64,000 bases of DNA from contig NZ_JAATOV010000002.1 of assembly GCF_011806425.1 (NCBI RefSeq), forward strand, positions 186,001 to 250,000, written 5' to 3'. A program made the translations under genes and the position numbers. The notes beneath the pieces were generated by a model, which saw nothing but the letters and a program-made list of their open reading frames with translations, made no database searches and had not been told where the DNA came from. Source of the stretch: Thalassospira lucentensis. Lineage in GTDB: Bacteria > Pseudomonadota > Alphaproteobacteria > Rhodospirillales > Thalassospiraceae. Shown in pieces: positions 34,997 through 43,924 of the stretch (position 1 is the first letter of the stretch; every line of letters begins with the position of its first letter).

Positions 34997-37504
34997 TCAC
35001 ATCTTGCTTTTCACCCGCCGGGTTGGTTCGGCTTGTTGCGGGTCATCGGGCCAATAATGTTTAGGGTAGCGCCCCTTCATGTCGGCTTTGACCTGGGCGT
35101 AGGATCCTTTCCAGAACCCGATCAGGTCGCTTGTCACTTGAATGGGGCGTTGGGCGGGCGACAGTAAATGCAGCGTCACCGCCACCTTGCCACCGCCCAC
35201 CATCGGTGTTTCGGTCGCACCGAACATTTCCTGTATCCGCACCGGAAGGGCCGGTGTATCGCCGCTATAATCAATGCGGATGTTTGATCCGGTCGGCACT
35301 TGCCAATGGGTCGGTGCAAGGCGATCAAGTTCTTGGCGCTGTTGCCAATCAATCCCCGACAGCAATGCTTCGCTGATATTGATCTGTTTAAGCTGCGCAC
35401 GTTTGGTAATCCCGCTCAGATACGGGCCTAACCACGTTTCAAGCGACGCCAGCAATCCATCATCGCTGACATCCGGCCACGTATCCCCATCAATCCGGTG
35501 CAAAAACGCCAGCCGTTCACGCAATCCCTCGGACGCCTTATCCCACGCCAGACAATGCAGGCCCAAACGGCGCACGCCTTCGATCATCGCGGTCGTGATC
35601 GCATCCGGGTCGGCTGCGTCATGGGTGGCTTTTTCCTCCAACACAAGCGCCCCGATCCGCCGTTGCCAGCGCGCCCGCACCGCACTTGATTGCGCATCCC
35701 AGAAAACTTCGGTGCCCTCGGTAATCTGCTCGGCGAAATGGGTTTCAAGGGTCGCGCGCGACAACGGTGCGGCAAGATAAATCTTGGCTTCGCGGGCCTG
35801 CCCATCAAGCTCCGCCACCGCGATATAGGGTTCTGAGGCCAACCCATCGCCATTGGGCAACACCCCACCGCGCCCGCCCGAAAGGCGATAACGCGCGTCT
35901 TGTCCTTTGCGCCGTTCGCCAATCCGGTCGGGATAGGCAAAAGTCAGAAGCAAGCCAACTTCATCAACGCGATCCACCTTGCCAGCGGATTTCAATTTAA
36001 GACCGGCCTTTTTCGCCGCATCCCTTAACCGACGTCCAAGCTGTTTGGCGGCTTCGGTGATCATTTTGGGGGCTTGGCGGTTTAAAATCGCCTCCACCCG
36101 CAGGCGCAAATCCGCCCCACGCGCGCGCATGAAATCGCGGTCCGACAGCAACGCCGCCAAGGCGCAAGCTTGATCGACCAAGCCCAACATATCGCCGCGC
36201 AACATCATATGCGCCAAGCGCGGATGGACGGGCAACCCGGCCATGGCGGTTCCCATTGGCGTAATGCGGTTGGCGTCATCAAGGGCCTCAAGCCCGCGCA
36301 AAACATCACGCGCCTGATCCATTTTGGCCGCATCCGGCACATCAAGCCACGGCAGGCTGGTCGGGTCCGAAACGCCCCAGCGCGCCAATTCCAAGGTCAG
36401 GGGGGCCAAATCCGCTACCGATATTTCGGCCTGGGTAAAGGCCGGGCGGGCACGATGTTCGGCCTCTGCCCACAGGCGATAACAACTGCCCGGTTCCAAA
36501 CGCCCGGCGCGGCCCCGGCGTTGTTCTGCGCTGGCTTGCGATGATTTCACCGTTACCAACCGCGTCATCCCCGATGCCGGATCAAATTGCGGCAGGCGTT
36601 GCAACCCGCTATCGATCACCACCCGAATGCCATCAATGGTCAACGACGTTTCGGCAATCGACGTCGCCAACACCACCTTGCGCAGGCCATCAGGGGCCGG
36701 TTCTATGGCGATATCCTGCGCCTTGGTATCCATCGCACCATAAAGCGGTGCAATGATCACGTCCTTGCCAACATTGCCCTGAAGCGCATTGGCAACCCGC
36801 GTGATTTCACCCTGTCCGGGCAGGAATGCCAAAATTGATCCGGTTTCGCGGGTCAATGCCGCCTTGATCGCCGATGTCATTTCCGCGTCAATGCGGATAT
36901 TGCCCCAATTATCCACCCGCGGCGCGATATAGGTCGTATCAACCGGGTATGCCCGGCCTTCACTGGTGATCACCGGGCAATCATGCATCAGCTTGGCAAT
37001 CGGATCGCCATCAAGGGTGGCCGACATGACAACAATGCGCAGATCATCACGAAGTGCACCCTGCGTTTCCAACGCCAGTGCCAAGCCAAGATCGGCATCA
37101 AGTGATCGTTCATGAAATTCATCAAAGATCACCGCACCAACCCCGGACAATTCCGGGTCATCCTGAATCATGCGGACCAAAATGCCTTCGGTCACGACCT
37201 CGACCTTGGTTTGATCACTCACCTTGCTGTCAAACCGCACGCGATAACCAACACGCCCGCCAACGGTATCGCCCAAAATATGGGCCATGCGCCGGGCGGC
37301 TGCACGCGCTGCCAGCCGCCGTGGTTCAAGCATGATGATCTTCTGATCCCCGCGCCACCCGGCATCAAGAAGTGCCAATGGCACCTTGGTCGTCTTGCCC
37401 GCGCCCGGTGGGGCCTGTAACACCGCATTGGTCCCGTTCTCCAGCGCAGAACACAGCTCCGGCAGGACGCTATCAATGGGCAATGTGGGAAAGGCGTTGG
37501 ACAT
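34997..37504 (-). CDS. hrpB: ATP-dependent helicase HrpB
   Basis: The 835-aa DEAH-box helicase has Walker A PPGAGKTTK (33-41), DEFHERS in motif II, the SATLDG motif III and the EQRRGRAGR motif VI. The C-terminal HrpB-specific region is present, including the conserved FGATETPMVGGGKV segment. HrpB proteins are predicted RNA helicases of uncertain role. It follows the toroid gene of the polysaccharide block by 69 bp on the same strand and might be co-transcribed, although its function appears unrelated. Confidence 0.93.
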   Translation of the reverse strand: MSNAFPTLPIDSVLPELCSALENGTNAVLQAPPGAGKTTKVPLALLDAGWRGDQKIIMLEPRRLAARAAARRMAHILGDTVGGRVGYRVRFDSKVSDQTKVEVVTEGILVRMIQDDPELSGVGAVIFDEFHERSLDADLGLALALETQGALRDDLRIVVMSATLDGDPIAKLMHDCPVITSEGRAYPVDTTYIAPRVDNWGNIRIDAEMTSAIKAALTRETGSILAFLPGQGEITRVANALQGNVGKDVIIAPLYGAMDTKAQDIAIEPAPDGLRKVVLATSIAETSLTIDGIRVVIDSGLQRLPQFDPASGMTRLVTVKSSQASAEQRRGRAGRLEPGSCYRLWAEAEHRARPAFTQAEISVADLAPLTLELARWGVSDPTSLPWLDVPDAAKMDQARDVLRGLEALDDANRITPMGTAMAGLPVHPRLAHMMLRGDMLGLVDQACALAALLSDRDFMRARGADLRLRVEAILNRQAPKMITEAAKQLGRRLRDAAKKAGLKLKSAGKVDRVDEVGLLLTFAYPDRIGERRKGQDARYRLSGGRGGVLPNGDGLASEPYIAVAELDGQAREAKIYLAAPLSRATLETHFAEQITEGTEVFWDAQSSAVRARWQRRIGALVLEEKATHDAADPDAITTAMIEGVRRLGLHCLAWDKASEGLRERLAFLHRIDGDTWPDVSDDGLLASLETWLGPYLSGITKRAQLKQINISEALLSGIDWQQRQELDRLAPTHWQVPTGSNIRIDYSGDTPALPVRIQEMFGATETPMVGGGKVAVTLHLLSPAQRPIQVTSDLIGFWKGSYAQVKADMKGRYPKHYWPDDPQQAEPTRRVKSKM

Positions 37505-37573
37505 TGGTGGCTTTCAGTTTCGGGGGCGTGTCGCGGTTATTTCGTAAATCCGGGCCAAGGGCAATTCATAAGG

Positions 37574-38920
37574 TCACGACGGTGCTTTTTTCGGCAATTC
37601 CGACGGACCAGCATGCAACACAAACCCACGATCCCCGGAAATCCGTTGCAGGGTCTTAAGCCCGCGCGTCAGCCCATAAAGCCCGTCCATATCACCCGCT
37701 TTGCGTTTGGCCGATGCCGCCTTGCGCGTCACCGCGAACAAGGCACGAAAATCATCTTCGGGCATATTCTGCAATGCCTTTTCCTTCGCCGCCCGATCCG
37801 GGTCGGGGTGGGCAAATGAAAGCGGCGTTTGTGGATCACATAACTCTGTCATAGCCCCGTTTTCTATCACAATCGACAGTGCCCAGACCATCCAGCTTTG
37901 CGTCCAGCGCAGATAAACCCGCCGGTCTGGACCAAACCGGCCAAACCGCCCAATCCCGGCATAAAAAAGCCCGCGCCTTTCATCATACAAATGTTTCACG
38001 GCCAAATCGACAATGCGACTTGCCCCCGCGTAATTGCCAAACCGGCATAGGGTTGCCATCGCCTGCGCGACATTATGGGCATCCATCGGCCCATCGCGTC
38101 CGGCAAAATTGCGCGGCAGGCCATTGGTGTCAAAGCATGCGCTGCGATAAAATGCAAAGCCCCGGTCAATCGCCTCATCAAGCCCCATCATGCCGCCAAG
38201 GCGCAGCCGATCCAAAAGATCGAGCACATACCCCGTATGAAACCCGTCAACAAATTGATGATGATGCCGGATGCCATAGGCCCAACTGCCATCGGCGTTT
38301 TGCGCAGCTACCACGCGCAAAACGGCGTGCGTCGCCTTGTCATTCCCCGGTCGTACCGAAAGCAGCACAAACGCCGCCCAAAGGCTGGCATTATGAATTT
38401 CGGCATCCGTATCGGCGAAATAGGCGAAATATCCATCCCGCCAAAGCGCGCTTTCGATGAAATCGGCCGCATTTTGCAGCACCGGATGATCTGGCGCCAT
38501 CCCCGCCGCCAAAAGGCCATCCATCACAAAGCTTGTGACAATCGCGTTGCTTTGATGACGTTTGGCGTAAAACGCACGCGCCTGCCACGCAAACGGATAT
38601 CCCCACCCGCCATCATGATTTTGCAAGCCAACCAAACGTGCGGTGACATCACACAAAACAACGCCGCCCCCCGCCCCGCTCATCAGGGCCAGCGTTTTCG
38701 GGTTCACCATATCCGGGATCACGGCGGCTTTGCGCAACGCGCCCGGTCCACGCTTGATCGCCTGCACCCATAACAACCGTGCGATACGAAACCGACCAAG
38801 GCCAGATGCCTTAAACACTTGGCTTTCCAGCCCGTCAAACGGATCGGCCCCGGCATAATCCGCCGCGATAATCTGGCGCAACACCCGGTCACGTGCTTCA
38901 ATCAGGCGCGCCTTATCCAT
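37574..38920 (-). CDS. Alpha/alpha-toroid protein of the polysaccharide locus
   Basis: The 448-aa soluble protein is built of repeated helical hairpins, with toroid-type motifs such as GLQNHDGGWGYPFAWQARAFY and AAQNADGSWAYGI, as in prenyltransferase/squalene-cyclase and uronate-epimerase folds. I recall related proteins in exopolysaccharide clusters, some mislabelled as aminolevulinate dehydratase. No signal peptide is seen, so it is probably cytoplasmic. Its start overlaps the stop of the polymerase-like gene by 8 bp, so the two are translationally coupled. A role in modifying or building the repeat unit is inferred; no catalytic residues can be assigned. Confidence 0.75.
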   Translation of the reverse strand: MDKARLIEARDRVLRQIIAADYAGADPFDGLESQVFKASGLGRFRIARLLWVQAIKRGPGALRKAAVIPDMVNPKTLALMSGAGGGVVLCDVTARLVGLQNHDGGWGYPFAWQARAFYAKRHQSNAIVTSFVMDGLLAAGMAPDHPVLQNAADFIESALWRDGYFAYFADTDAEIHNASLWAAFVLLSVRPGNDKATHAVLRVVAAQNADGSWAYGIRHHHQFVDGFHTGYVLDLLDRLRLGGMMGLDEAIDRGFAFYRSACFDTNGLPRNFAGRDGPMDAHNVAQAMATLCRFGNYAGASRIVDLAVKHLYDERRGLFYAGIGRFGRFGPDRRVYLRWTQSWMVWALSIVIENGAMTELCDPQTPLSFAHPDPDRAAKEKALQNMPEDDFRALFAVTRKAASAKRKAGDMDGLYGLTRGLKTLQRISGDRGFVLHAGPSELPKKAPS

Positions 38921-39995
38921 TTGCTTTATCCGATCTCAACGCAATCCCGGCGGCAAGGCCGCAACACATCAAATAATGCCCGTAAGTAAGCGTATTATCC
39001 GTCACCATGGTCAGCACCACCGACAGTAAAATGCACACCGCCAATCGCGATGAACGCATCCGCCAAATCATCACGATCCAGCCCAATATCCAAAAGAAAG
39101 CACCGACAATGCCGGTTTCAAACAGGATGCGGAAATGATCATTATGCAGTGCGCCGAAAGCGGAAAATGATGCAAAACCCGATAAAATATCCTCGACCGC
39201 GCCCGCCCCAAATCCCAGCCATTGCTGCGTGCTGGAGGCATTGATCCACATATCGGCAAAGGCCTGCCAAAACAAAAGCCGCCCGCTACTGTGCGTCATC
39301 GATAGCCTCGGCAAGACCTCAGAGGCGATCACGCCCACGGTCATCAGGACCACAAAGCCCAGAAGCCACGTCTTGGCGCGTGACAGGCGCAGCAAACCAA
39401 ACGCATTCACCAGCATCGCCAGTACCGCAATCCGGGTCTGGCTTAGCAAAACTGCGATGCCAGAAACCGCGCCAATGCCTTTGCCAACAGCCGTGCCAGT
39501 ACCTGCCATCGTCACCGAACACAGGGCAAAAAGCCCCAAAAACAGAAATGGTTGATTAAGCCGCAAGCCTTCATGGGTGATGTAAAACGCACTCGACAGC
39601 GGCAAATAAATCAAAAGGGCAGGCATCATAACGCCCAAACATGCCCGCCCGATCACAGCCCCCGCCGCCAAACCCACCGGCAACATCAAAATATTGCCGA
39701 TCAAACGCAGCTTTTCGATCATCGCCCCGCTGCCCGATGCCACAACGAGTAAAAGCCCAACCAGCATCAGAAGCCCGACCAAAATGCCGGGCGGGATCAC
39801 GATGCGCCGTCCCTGCCCGGCCAGCATCATCGCCCAAAACGCCAGCAGCAAAATCTTGGCCGACATCCCCCCGGCGGCAATCAACCACAGCGACGTCATC
39901 ATCACTCCATTGCCGACCAGCAACAGCCAGATGGGGAAATGCGCCGCTGTGCTTACGCACATATGCTGGGTGATCGGACGGGTTCCTGTGCTCAT
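38913..39995 (-). CDS. O-antigen polymerase/ligase family protein (Wzy-like) 1
   Basis: This protein of about 360 aa has 10 or more membrane spans and the large periplasmic loop typical of Wzy/WaaL, including HSSGRLLFWQAFADMW and SAFGALHNDHFRILFETGIVG. Family members polymerise lipid-linked repeat units or ligate glycans in the periplasm. The ATG at 39995 has GGTGGGG before it; an in-frame GTG at 40007 does not. It is divergent from the second Wzy-like gene (start near 40106), and its stop overlaps the toroid gene. Confidence 0.85.
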   Translation of the reverse strand: MSTGTRPITQHMCVSTAAHFPIWLLLVGNGVMMTSLWLIAAGGMSAKILLLAFWAMMLAGQGRRIVIPPGILVGLLMLVGLLLVVASGSGAMIEKLRLIGNILMLPVGLAAGAVIGRACLGVMMPALLIYLPLSSAFYITHEGLRLNQPFLFLGLFALCSVTMAGTGTAVGKGIGAVSGIAVLLSQTRIAVLAMLVNAFGLLRLSRAKTWLLGFVVLMTVGVIASEVLPRLSMTHSSGRLLFWQAFADMWINASSTQQWLGFGAGAVEDILSGFASFSAFGALHNDHFRILFETGIVGAFFWILGWIVMIWRMRSSRLAVCILLSVVLTMVTDNTLTYGHYLMCCGLAAGIALRSDKANG

Positions 39996-40105
39996 GGGCT
40001 GCCCCACCGCACAGCACGCGGATCAGAACATGCGACAACAAAGAAATTTTGCGCTACCTTTAATGCCTTGTTTTTCAACCAAAGGAATGCGACGCGGGGG
40101 TTTGA

Positions 40106-41458
40106 TTGCTCTATCGGTTGGCCCATATTTGCCTGTTGGTCCAGATCATTCTGGCGGCGATTTTGTTGGGCGGCGCACGGGTTTGGGCCATGGGCATTTT
40201 GTCGATCCTGACCGGCATCGGCTTGATCGCGATCAGCCTCAGCCGCACGACAGCCAAACCACCCCTCATCCCAAGCTACATTCGAAACCTCTGGCTTTTG
40301 GTGGGGTTGGTATCGGGATGGATGATCTTGCAATCGCTGCCCATCTGGCCAAGCCAACCCACCCCGTTTAAGGCCGATCACATCGCGCTTTATCCCCATG
40401 CGTGGCAAGGTAGCGTTACAGATCTCATCTGGTGTGCCGCATCGCTTACGCTTGGCGCGCTGCTCGCCCAAACGCAGCCCCATCGCTTTGTTCAGCAAGT
40501 CTGTATCACCATCATCTGTGCGGCCGTGATTCAAGTTGGGCTTGCGGCCCTCGCCGATATGATGGGGTGGAAAACGACGTTCTGGTTTGCCAAAACGGCC
40601 CATCTGAGCGACTGGACCGGCAGCTTTGCCAACCGTAATGCCTTTGCTGTTTTGATGGTGCTGGGCATCATCGCCAGCCTGTCTTGCTTCATGCGACAAA
40701 CCAGCATGTCGATTGGCAAACGGCTGGATCAACAGGGCGGCTGGCTGGCGCTTGCGATGGTGTTTGGCTTTGCCCTGCTGCAAAGCCATTCGCGCAGCGG
40801 CCTTGTCATCGCGGGTCTTTGCCTCATCGTCTTTGGCTGTTTGCACATACCCACCAGCCGATGGTCGCACCGTGCCCTGATCGGACTCGGCCTTGCTGGA
40901 ATAGCGGCGTTTGGCAGGGTGTTGATCGCCCTGACCAGCCCTGAAGTCGCCGCCCGCTTTGCCGATCTTGCCCGCCGTGATTTGATCCAGCGCGATGATG
41001 CGTGGGCCAGTGCGATTGATGCCATCATGGCACGCCCCATCACCGGATTTGGCCCGGGCAGCATTGCACGCGTCATGGATCATTTTGCCACCCCCGGCCT
41101 AAATACCGATGCCAACTGGTTTAGCAGCCATAATCTCTGGCTCGACCTCGCCCTAACGCTTGGCATTCCAATGATGCTACTCGTGCTGATCACCGCGCTA
41201 TATGCCGGTGTTAAAACCTGGCGCAGCACGCAATCGCCAAACCACCGCGCGCTGTTTCTTGCGGGCATATGCATCTTTGTTGTTAGTGCCTCGGTCGGAT
41301 GGGTCATCACATTGCCTGCCCTTATTTTGCCGCTGGGGCTTTTGTGGGTTGGCTGCGCAAAAGCAGCCGATGCTGCGCGTCATCGCGAAGGGCACGCACC
41401 AGCTGATTTTTGGGTGCAATCTGCACCGCCTGATCAAAGCGTGCCGACAAAGCCCTAA
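40106..41458 (+). CDS. O-antigen polymerase/ligase family protein (Wzy-like) 2
   Basis: The protein of about 450 aa has some 11 membrane spans and the Wzy_C signature: SFANRNAFAVLM, SHSRSGLVIAGLC and ITGFGPGSI followed by SSHNLWLDLALTLGIPM. The start is uncertain: the frame opens with TTG at 40106 directly after a stop, with GGGGG five bases before; the first ATG is at 40190. Its last 137 bp overlap the 3' end of the opposite-strand gene at 41322-41777. Two such proteins in one locus suggest one polymerase and one ligase or chain-terminating enzyme. Confidence 0.83.
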   Translation: MLYRLAHICLLVQIILAAILLGGARVWAMGILSILTGIGLIAISLSRTTAKPPLIPSYIRNLWLLVGLVSGWMILQSLPIWPSQPTPFKADHIALYPHAWQGSVTDLIWCAASLTLGALLAQTQPHRFVQQVCITIICAAVIQVGLAALADMMGWKTTFWFAKTAHLSDWTGSFANRNAFAVLMVLGIIASLSCFMRQTSMSIGKRLDQQGGWLALAMVFGFALLQSHSRSGLVIAGLCLIVFGCLHIPTSRWSHRALIGLGLAGIAAFGRVLIALTSPEVAARFADLARRDLIQRDDAWASAIDAIMARPITGFGPGSIARVMDHFATPGLNTDANWFSSHNLWLDLALTLGIPMMLLVLITALYAGVKTWRSTQSPNHRALFLAGICIFVVSASVGWVITLPALILPLGLLWVGCAKAADAARHREGHAPADFWVQSAPPDQSVPTKP

Positions 41459-41777
41459 GATCAAGGTCCCCCGCATCATCGCCCTCTGCCATCCGACTAT
41501 GGGCCAGCACCGACATCACAACCGGATCAAACGGGGCCGATTTCAAATACGCGATTGCCTGTTCGCGCACGTGTTCGGTGTCGCCCGAAGTAACAGCGTC
41601 CCGCAATGCTTCCTGCCGGGCCTGCGCCGCAAATCCATCCCCATTGCGAAACCCGTTTTCGATACGATCCACCGCCAACGCCGCATCGATTTCATGCGCC
41701 AGCCGCACGCCGCCCACTGCCAAGATCATCACCCCAACGGCCAAAACCATCCAGCCCCTTAATGACGGAAAGTTCAT
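41322..41777 (-). CDS. Small membrane-anchored TPR-like protein of the EPS locus
   Basis: The 151-aa protein has one N-terminal membrane segment (GWMVLAVGVMILAVGG) followed by a helical domain resembling one or two TPR hairpins (AIAYLKSAPFDPVVMSVLAHSRMA; FDQAVQIAPKN). Its ATG overlaps the stop of the BY-kinase gene as ATGA, so it is translationally coupled to it. The 3' part (41322-41458) runs antiparallel to the coding end of the Wzy-like gene. A periplasmic scaffold role beside the co-polymerase is plausible; I know no named family. Confidence 0.7.
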   Translation of the reverse strand: MNFPSLRGWMVLAVGVMILAVGGVRLAHEIDAALAVDRIENGFRNGDGFAAQARQEALRDAVTSGDTEHVREQAIAYLKSAPFDPVVMSVLAHSRMAEGDDAGDLDLRALSARFDQAVQIAPKNQLVRALRDDAQHRLLLRSQPTKAPAAK

Positions 41778-43924
41778 CCCATGTCCTCCGTCAACGGGGT
41801 AGCGGACGGCGCCACGCCATAGGCCCGTCTGGGCCGTGCACCGTTTAGGATCACGCCATCGGGCACAATCCCAACGGCCAGCATTTGGTCCATCGCCTGC
41901 GCGATATCGCGTTTCTTGCTGTGCCCACAACGCAGCACAAATAACCGCACATCCGCCGCCCCCATCGCGACAATCGCATCGGCAACCGACAAGATCGGCG
42001 GCGTATCGACAATGATGTGATCATAGTGCCCCCGAAGCCCAGAAATCAGGTCCCCCAACCCGGCTTCAAGAAGCCCGGTCGCAATATTGCCGGGCACAGG
42101 AAGGTTCGCACCAAGATAGTCATAGCCGCCCGCATCAACCCGACAAATCGCATCACCAACCGCACAATCCCCGGCCAACACCGCAGTCATGTCGCCCATG
42201 ATCGCGCTGTTAACATCACGCGGCGTATCGGCCCCTTCGTGCACCAACCCCGTGCCCGGATCATGCAAATCGGCATTGATCACCAAAATGCGCGCGCCAA
42301 ACTCCGCAAGTACACGCGCAACATGTCGGGTTAGGTGGCTTTTACCCTCCCCACTCATCGCCGACGTCATCGCGATGACTTGGGCTTGCGCTCGACTTGG
42401 CGCGTCCTTTTCGCCCGGCACCCCTTGCCGTAAAATGCGCATCAACACCGCCAAATGCCCAACCGCTTCATTGCCGGCAGTGTCGGTTTTAGCACTTAAA
42501 TCATGCGGCCCGATCATCGGGATGCGGGCAAAAAGACGCGAACCAAAACGTGCTTCGACGTCAAAATCATCATCGATGGTTTGATCAAAATAATGGCGCA
42601 ACATCGCCGCGACCACCGCCGCAAACAGAGCCGCAAGCACCGCCATCAGATAAAGATCACGCCGATTGGGAAACTCCGCCGTACTCGGAACCGCAGCGGG
42701 GCGTAAAATATCCATATCCCCACGAAAGGCTGCAAATTCACGCTGCAGATTTTGGGTCTTGGTACCAAGTTCAAGCACCTCTGACCGGGCAGCTTCCACC
42801 GCGCGCAGCAACGCCGCCTGCCCTTGCATACGGTCATGGCGTTCCATCAAGCGCGCTTGCCACTGATCGCGCTGTGCGGTGACCAGTTTAAGTTTCTCCG
42901 CCGCCCCGGCCACCGCCAAATCCAGCGCGTGGTGGGCTGATCGCGATGCCGCCTTTGCCGCCTCCATAACCTTTGCACGCAAATCATCAAGCGCCCGCGC
43001 TTTGCTTTTCATCACCGGGTGTTTGGGACCGTAACGTTGATCAAGGGTGGCATATTCGGATCGTAACGCATCAAACCGTTCGGCCAATTGGCTGACAATC
43101 GGATTGCTTGCCACGTCGGGAAGGGCCAGTAAATCGGCAAGTGTTTGCCCCTCGCGCACATTTTTAAGGGCCACACGCGCCACCGCCAATTCGCGCCCAA
43201 TATCCTCCGCCTCGGCATCCAGCGCATAGATACGTTCAAGCATCAATTTGCCTTCCTCCGCATCCAAAACCCCGGCTGCACGCTGCCACGCCATCAGGCT
43301 GTTTTCCCGGTCCGCAAGTATGCGCTGTGCGGTTTCATATTGTGATGACACTTCCTGAACCTGCTGCCGCAAAGACTGCTTTTGCCGTTCTTCACGCCAC
43401 CAAACATGGCTTTCCAGAACCGCTTGCAACACCTGCGCACTTTGTTGGGCCGATGGGCTTTGATAGGTGACCTCAATCACCGCCGCATTGCCAATCCGCT
43501 TGGCCTCAAGCCCGGCACGTATCCGGTCAATCGCCTCCGCTTGCGAAATTGGGTCTGCCCAAACCCCATCCCCGCGCAACACAGCCGCGGCGGCGGATAA
43601 AACATCCTGACTTTTCATCTGCGCAATCAGGGTTTCAATTTCCTGCGCGCTGATCGTTACCCCGCCGTCACGGGCACCCCCGATTTCGCCAGCAAGCCCT
43701 TGCCCGTGCCCGACCGGATGGCTGATCCCGACCTCGGCCACCGCCAAATACCGCTCTGACCACTGGCTAATGCCAAGGACAGCCATCACAAGAATACCGA
43801 CAAAGCTGATCAGAACCACACCGCGCCGATGCCACAAAATGGTGACAAGCTCGCCCAAGGACGGATCAAACCCGCCCTCCTCATGACGATAAGGTGGCTG
43901 CTGAGAACTCGATTGGTGTGTCAT
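41774..43924 (-). CDS. Wzz/BY-kinase polysaccharide co-polymerase
   Basis: The 716-aa protein has an N-terminal Wzz domain (membrane span about 33-52), a long periplasmic coiled coil (about 160-420, including the RYGPKHPVM motif), a second span near 440 and a C-terminal cytoplasmic P-loop kinase. The kinase has SAMSGEGKSHLT (Walker A, about 520-532), ILVINADLHDPGTG (Walker A') and HIIVDTPP (Walker B). The C-terminal tail contains only one tyrosine, so the usual tyrosine autophosphorylation cluster seems absent. It controls chain length and export of the polymer with a Wzy/Wza system. It overlaps the upstream glycosyltransferase gene and the downstream TPR-like gene by 4 bp each. Confidence 0.9.
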   Translation of the reverse strand: MTHQSSSQQPPYRHEEGGFDPSLGELVTILWHRRGVVLISFVGILVMAVLGISQWSERYLAVAEVGISHPVGHGQGLAGEIGGARDGGVTISAQEIETLIAQMKSQDVLSAAAAVLRGDGVWADPISQAEAIDRIRAGLEAKRIGNAAVIEVTYQSPSAQQSAQVLQAVLESHVWWREERQKQSLRQQVQEVSSQYETAQRILADRENSLMAWQRAAGVLDAEEGKLMLERIYALDAEAEDIGRELAVARVALKNVREGQTLADLLALPDVASNPIVSQLAERFDALRSEYATLDQRYGPKHPVMKSKARALDDLRAKVMEAAKAASRSAHHALDLAVAGAAEKLKLVTAQRDQWQARLMERHDRMQGQAALLRAVEAARSEVLELGTKTQNLQREFAAFRGDMDILRPAAVPSTAEFPNRRDLYLMAVLAALFAAVVAAMLRHYFDQTIDDDFDVEARFGSRLFARIPMIGPHDLSAKTDTAGNEAVGHLAVLMRILRQGVPGEKDAPSRAQAQVIAMTSAMSGEGKSHLTRHVARVLAEFGARILVINADLHDPGTGLVHEGADTPRDVNSAIMGDMTAVLAGDCAVGDAICRVDAGGYDYLGANLPVPGNIATGLLEAGLGDLISGLRGHYDHIIVDTPPILSVADAIVAMGAADVRLFVLRCGHSKKRDIAQAMDQMLAVGIVPDGVILNGARPRRAYGVAPSATPLTEDMG

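Noticed and set aside
39992..41083. 363-codon minus-strand frame over the Wzy-like gene
   Set aside because: It is antisense to a multi-span membrane protein; composition is typical of a shadow frame.
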